Shown here in pieces: positions 5,282 through 5,979 of a DNA stretch of 5,979 nt; within the stretch, counting starts at the first letter, position 1; every line of letters begins with the position of its first letter. A program made the position numbers and the translations under genes. Where the stretch lies: assembly GCA_013816225.1 (NCBI GenBank), contig JACDEQ010000138.1:1-5979 (forward strand), read 5' to 3'. Under the pieces are notes generated by a model, which worked only from the letters and a program-made list of their open reading frames with translations, was not told the origin of the DNA and made no database searches. This DNA comes from Armatimonadota bacterium. Lineage in GTDB: Bacteria > Armatimonadota > Fimbriimonadia > Fimbriimonadales > ATM1.

Positions 5282-5979
5282 AGGCTGCGACTCTGCCGAC
5301 TATTCTCCTGCTCATCGGCCTGGCGCTCGCTCCGTGGTTCGGAGGTCATGTCTTGTTCGACGCGGAGCCCATGAGTGGGTCCGACTTCTGGTTCTCGGCT
5401 TTCGTTAGCCGGACGAATCCTGCGGTGAACCACGCGCTGATCGCCACGTTCATCTTGCTCGCGGTTGCTATTGCCGCCTTCCGGCGGAATGTGCTGCAGA
5501 TTCCTGGGCCGCTCATCGCGGGGCTTCTATTTCTCTTGTGGATATGGATCGGAATATCGGTGATGGGAAGCCGGTTCAAACACGAATCGATCCTCGAGCT
5601 CGCGCGCTACACGTCGTATCTGTTCACCCTCTTTGCGTGCGTACTACTGCTCGGGCGCGGCACGTTGGCGAGGTCGGCGTTGATCGCTATCTTTGTTGGA
5701 ACGACGCTCGTGGCTTTGTCGGGACTCAACGAGTTCATGAGGTCGATGCGCATCGCTCCCGATTGGCGCATTTTTGCGGGCTGGCAAAACCCGAACGCGG
5801 TTGCGGGGCTGTTCGCCGTCGTTCTCCCCGTCGGGGTTGCTCTCGCGTTGTCATCGAAGCAGGGTGCTGAAAGACTGCTGTTTGTTCTGGGTTCTTCGCT
5901 AATCTGCGTCGGCCTGTGGCTTACCGCCTCGAAAGGGGGGCTCCTTGCGGCTGCGGTCGGCCTCCTGGCGCTTGCCGCC
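5278..5979 (+). CDS. O-antigen ligase/polymerase-like membrane protein (Wzy_C type), 3' part missing
   Basis: The frame is open to the window edge, giving 234 residues without the end. Hydrophobic segments lie at about 7-22, 53-68, 77-95, 112-126, 131-150, 172-191, 199-216 and 220-234, a polytopic inner-membrane protein. FAGWQNPNAVAGLFAVVLP (166-184) matches the conserved 'NPN-xxA' segment found before the Wzy_C domain (PF04932). LWLTASKGGLLAA (213-225) corresponds to the start of that domain, with S218-K219-G220 where many members have S-R-G. The large extracytoplasmic loop with further catalytic residues would lie beyond the edge. Family members either transfer finished glycan from its lipid carrier to an acceptor (WaaL, PglL) or polymerise repeats (Wzy), and sequence here does not decide which. 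ATG 5278 shares ATGA with the preceding gene's stop, with AAAGAGGT 7 nt upstream, so translation is coupled. Confidence 0.85.
   Translation, partial: MKAATLPTILLLIGLALAPWFGGHVLFDAEPMSGSDFWFSAFVSRTNPAVNHALIATFILLAVAIAAFRRNVLQIPGPLIAGLLFLLWIWIGISVMGSRFKHESILELARYTSYLFTLFACVLLLGRGTLARSALIAIFVGTTLVALSGLNEFMRSMRIAPDWRIFAGWQNPNAVAGLFAVVLPVGVALALSSKQGAERLLFVLGSSLICVGLWLTASKGGLLAAAVGLLALAA

Noticed and set aside
5538..5870. Plus-strand open frame inside the ligase-like gene
   Set aside because: Out of frame with a clear multi-spanning membrane protein; its Arg/His-rich translation is typical of a shadow frame.

Overview
This window looks like a chromosomal segment of a GC-rich, lipoprotein-bearing bacterium. 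Three genes encode proteins with lipobox signal peptides, one encodes a PD40/WD40-like repeat protein, and a surface-polysaccharide operon runs off the right edge. The mix of a stand-alone copper-amine-oxidase-N-like protein, a BON lipoprotein, a 'VVDGV' beta-propeller protein and an AraF-like lipoprotein would fit Armatimonadota (Fimbriimonadia) or a planctomycete-like lineage. That placement is a low-confidence impression from protein style, with no marker gene to support it.

Left edge to about 1020 is all on the minus strand. The 5' end of an L-arabinose-binding-protein-like (AraF family) lipoprotein gene runs off the left edge from a TTG start. Upstream of it is a 98-bp gap holding three copies of an 11-bp word, two direct and one inverted, spaced 22-23 bp. 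Next comes a two-gene unit: a BON-domain lipoprotein, followed 11 bp downstream by a small stand-alone protein resembling the copper amine oxidase N-terminal domain. The gap probably both ends that unit and controls the AraF-like gene.

From about 1093 to 2685 on the plus strand there is a probably secreted protein of about 530 residues, built almost entirely from 13 repeats of about 38 residues of PD40/WD40-like type. Its start codon is unresolved. Its 3' end overlaps by 32 bp the 3' end of a convergent minus-strand gene (2654-3442) for an alpha/beta-hydrolase lipoprotein.

From 3541 to the right edge, on the plus strand, is a tightly packed polysaccharide operon. It has two tandem paralogous family-2 glycosyltransferases overlapping by 20 nt, then an O-antigen ligase/polymerase-like membrane protein coupled through an ATGA overlap and truncated by the window end. 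The likely joint job is to add sugars to a lipid-linked glycan and then polymerise or ligate it, but the sugars and acceptor cannot be read from sequence.

The genes are mostly ordinary family members, and I do not see a convincing new multi-gene system. The most interesting structures are the three-copy 11-mer before the AraF-like gene, the missing canonical start of the propeller gene, and the hairpin beside the ribosome binding site of the BON gene.
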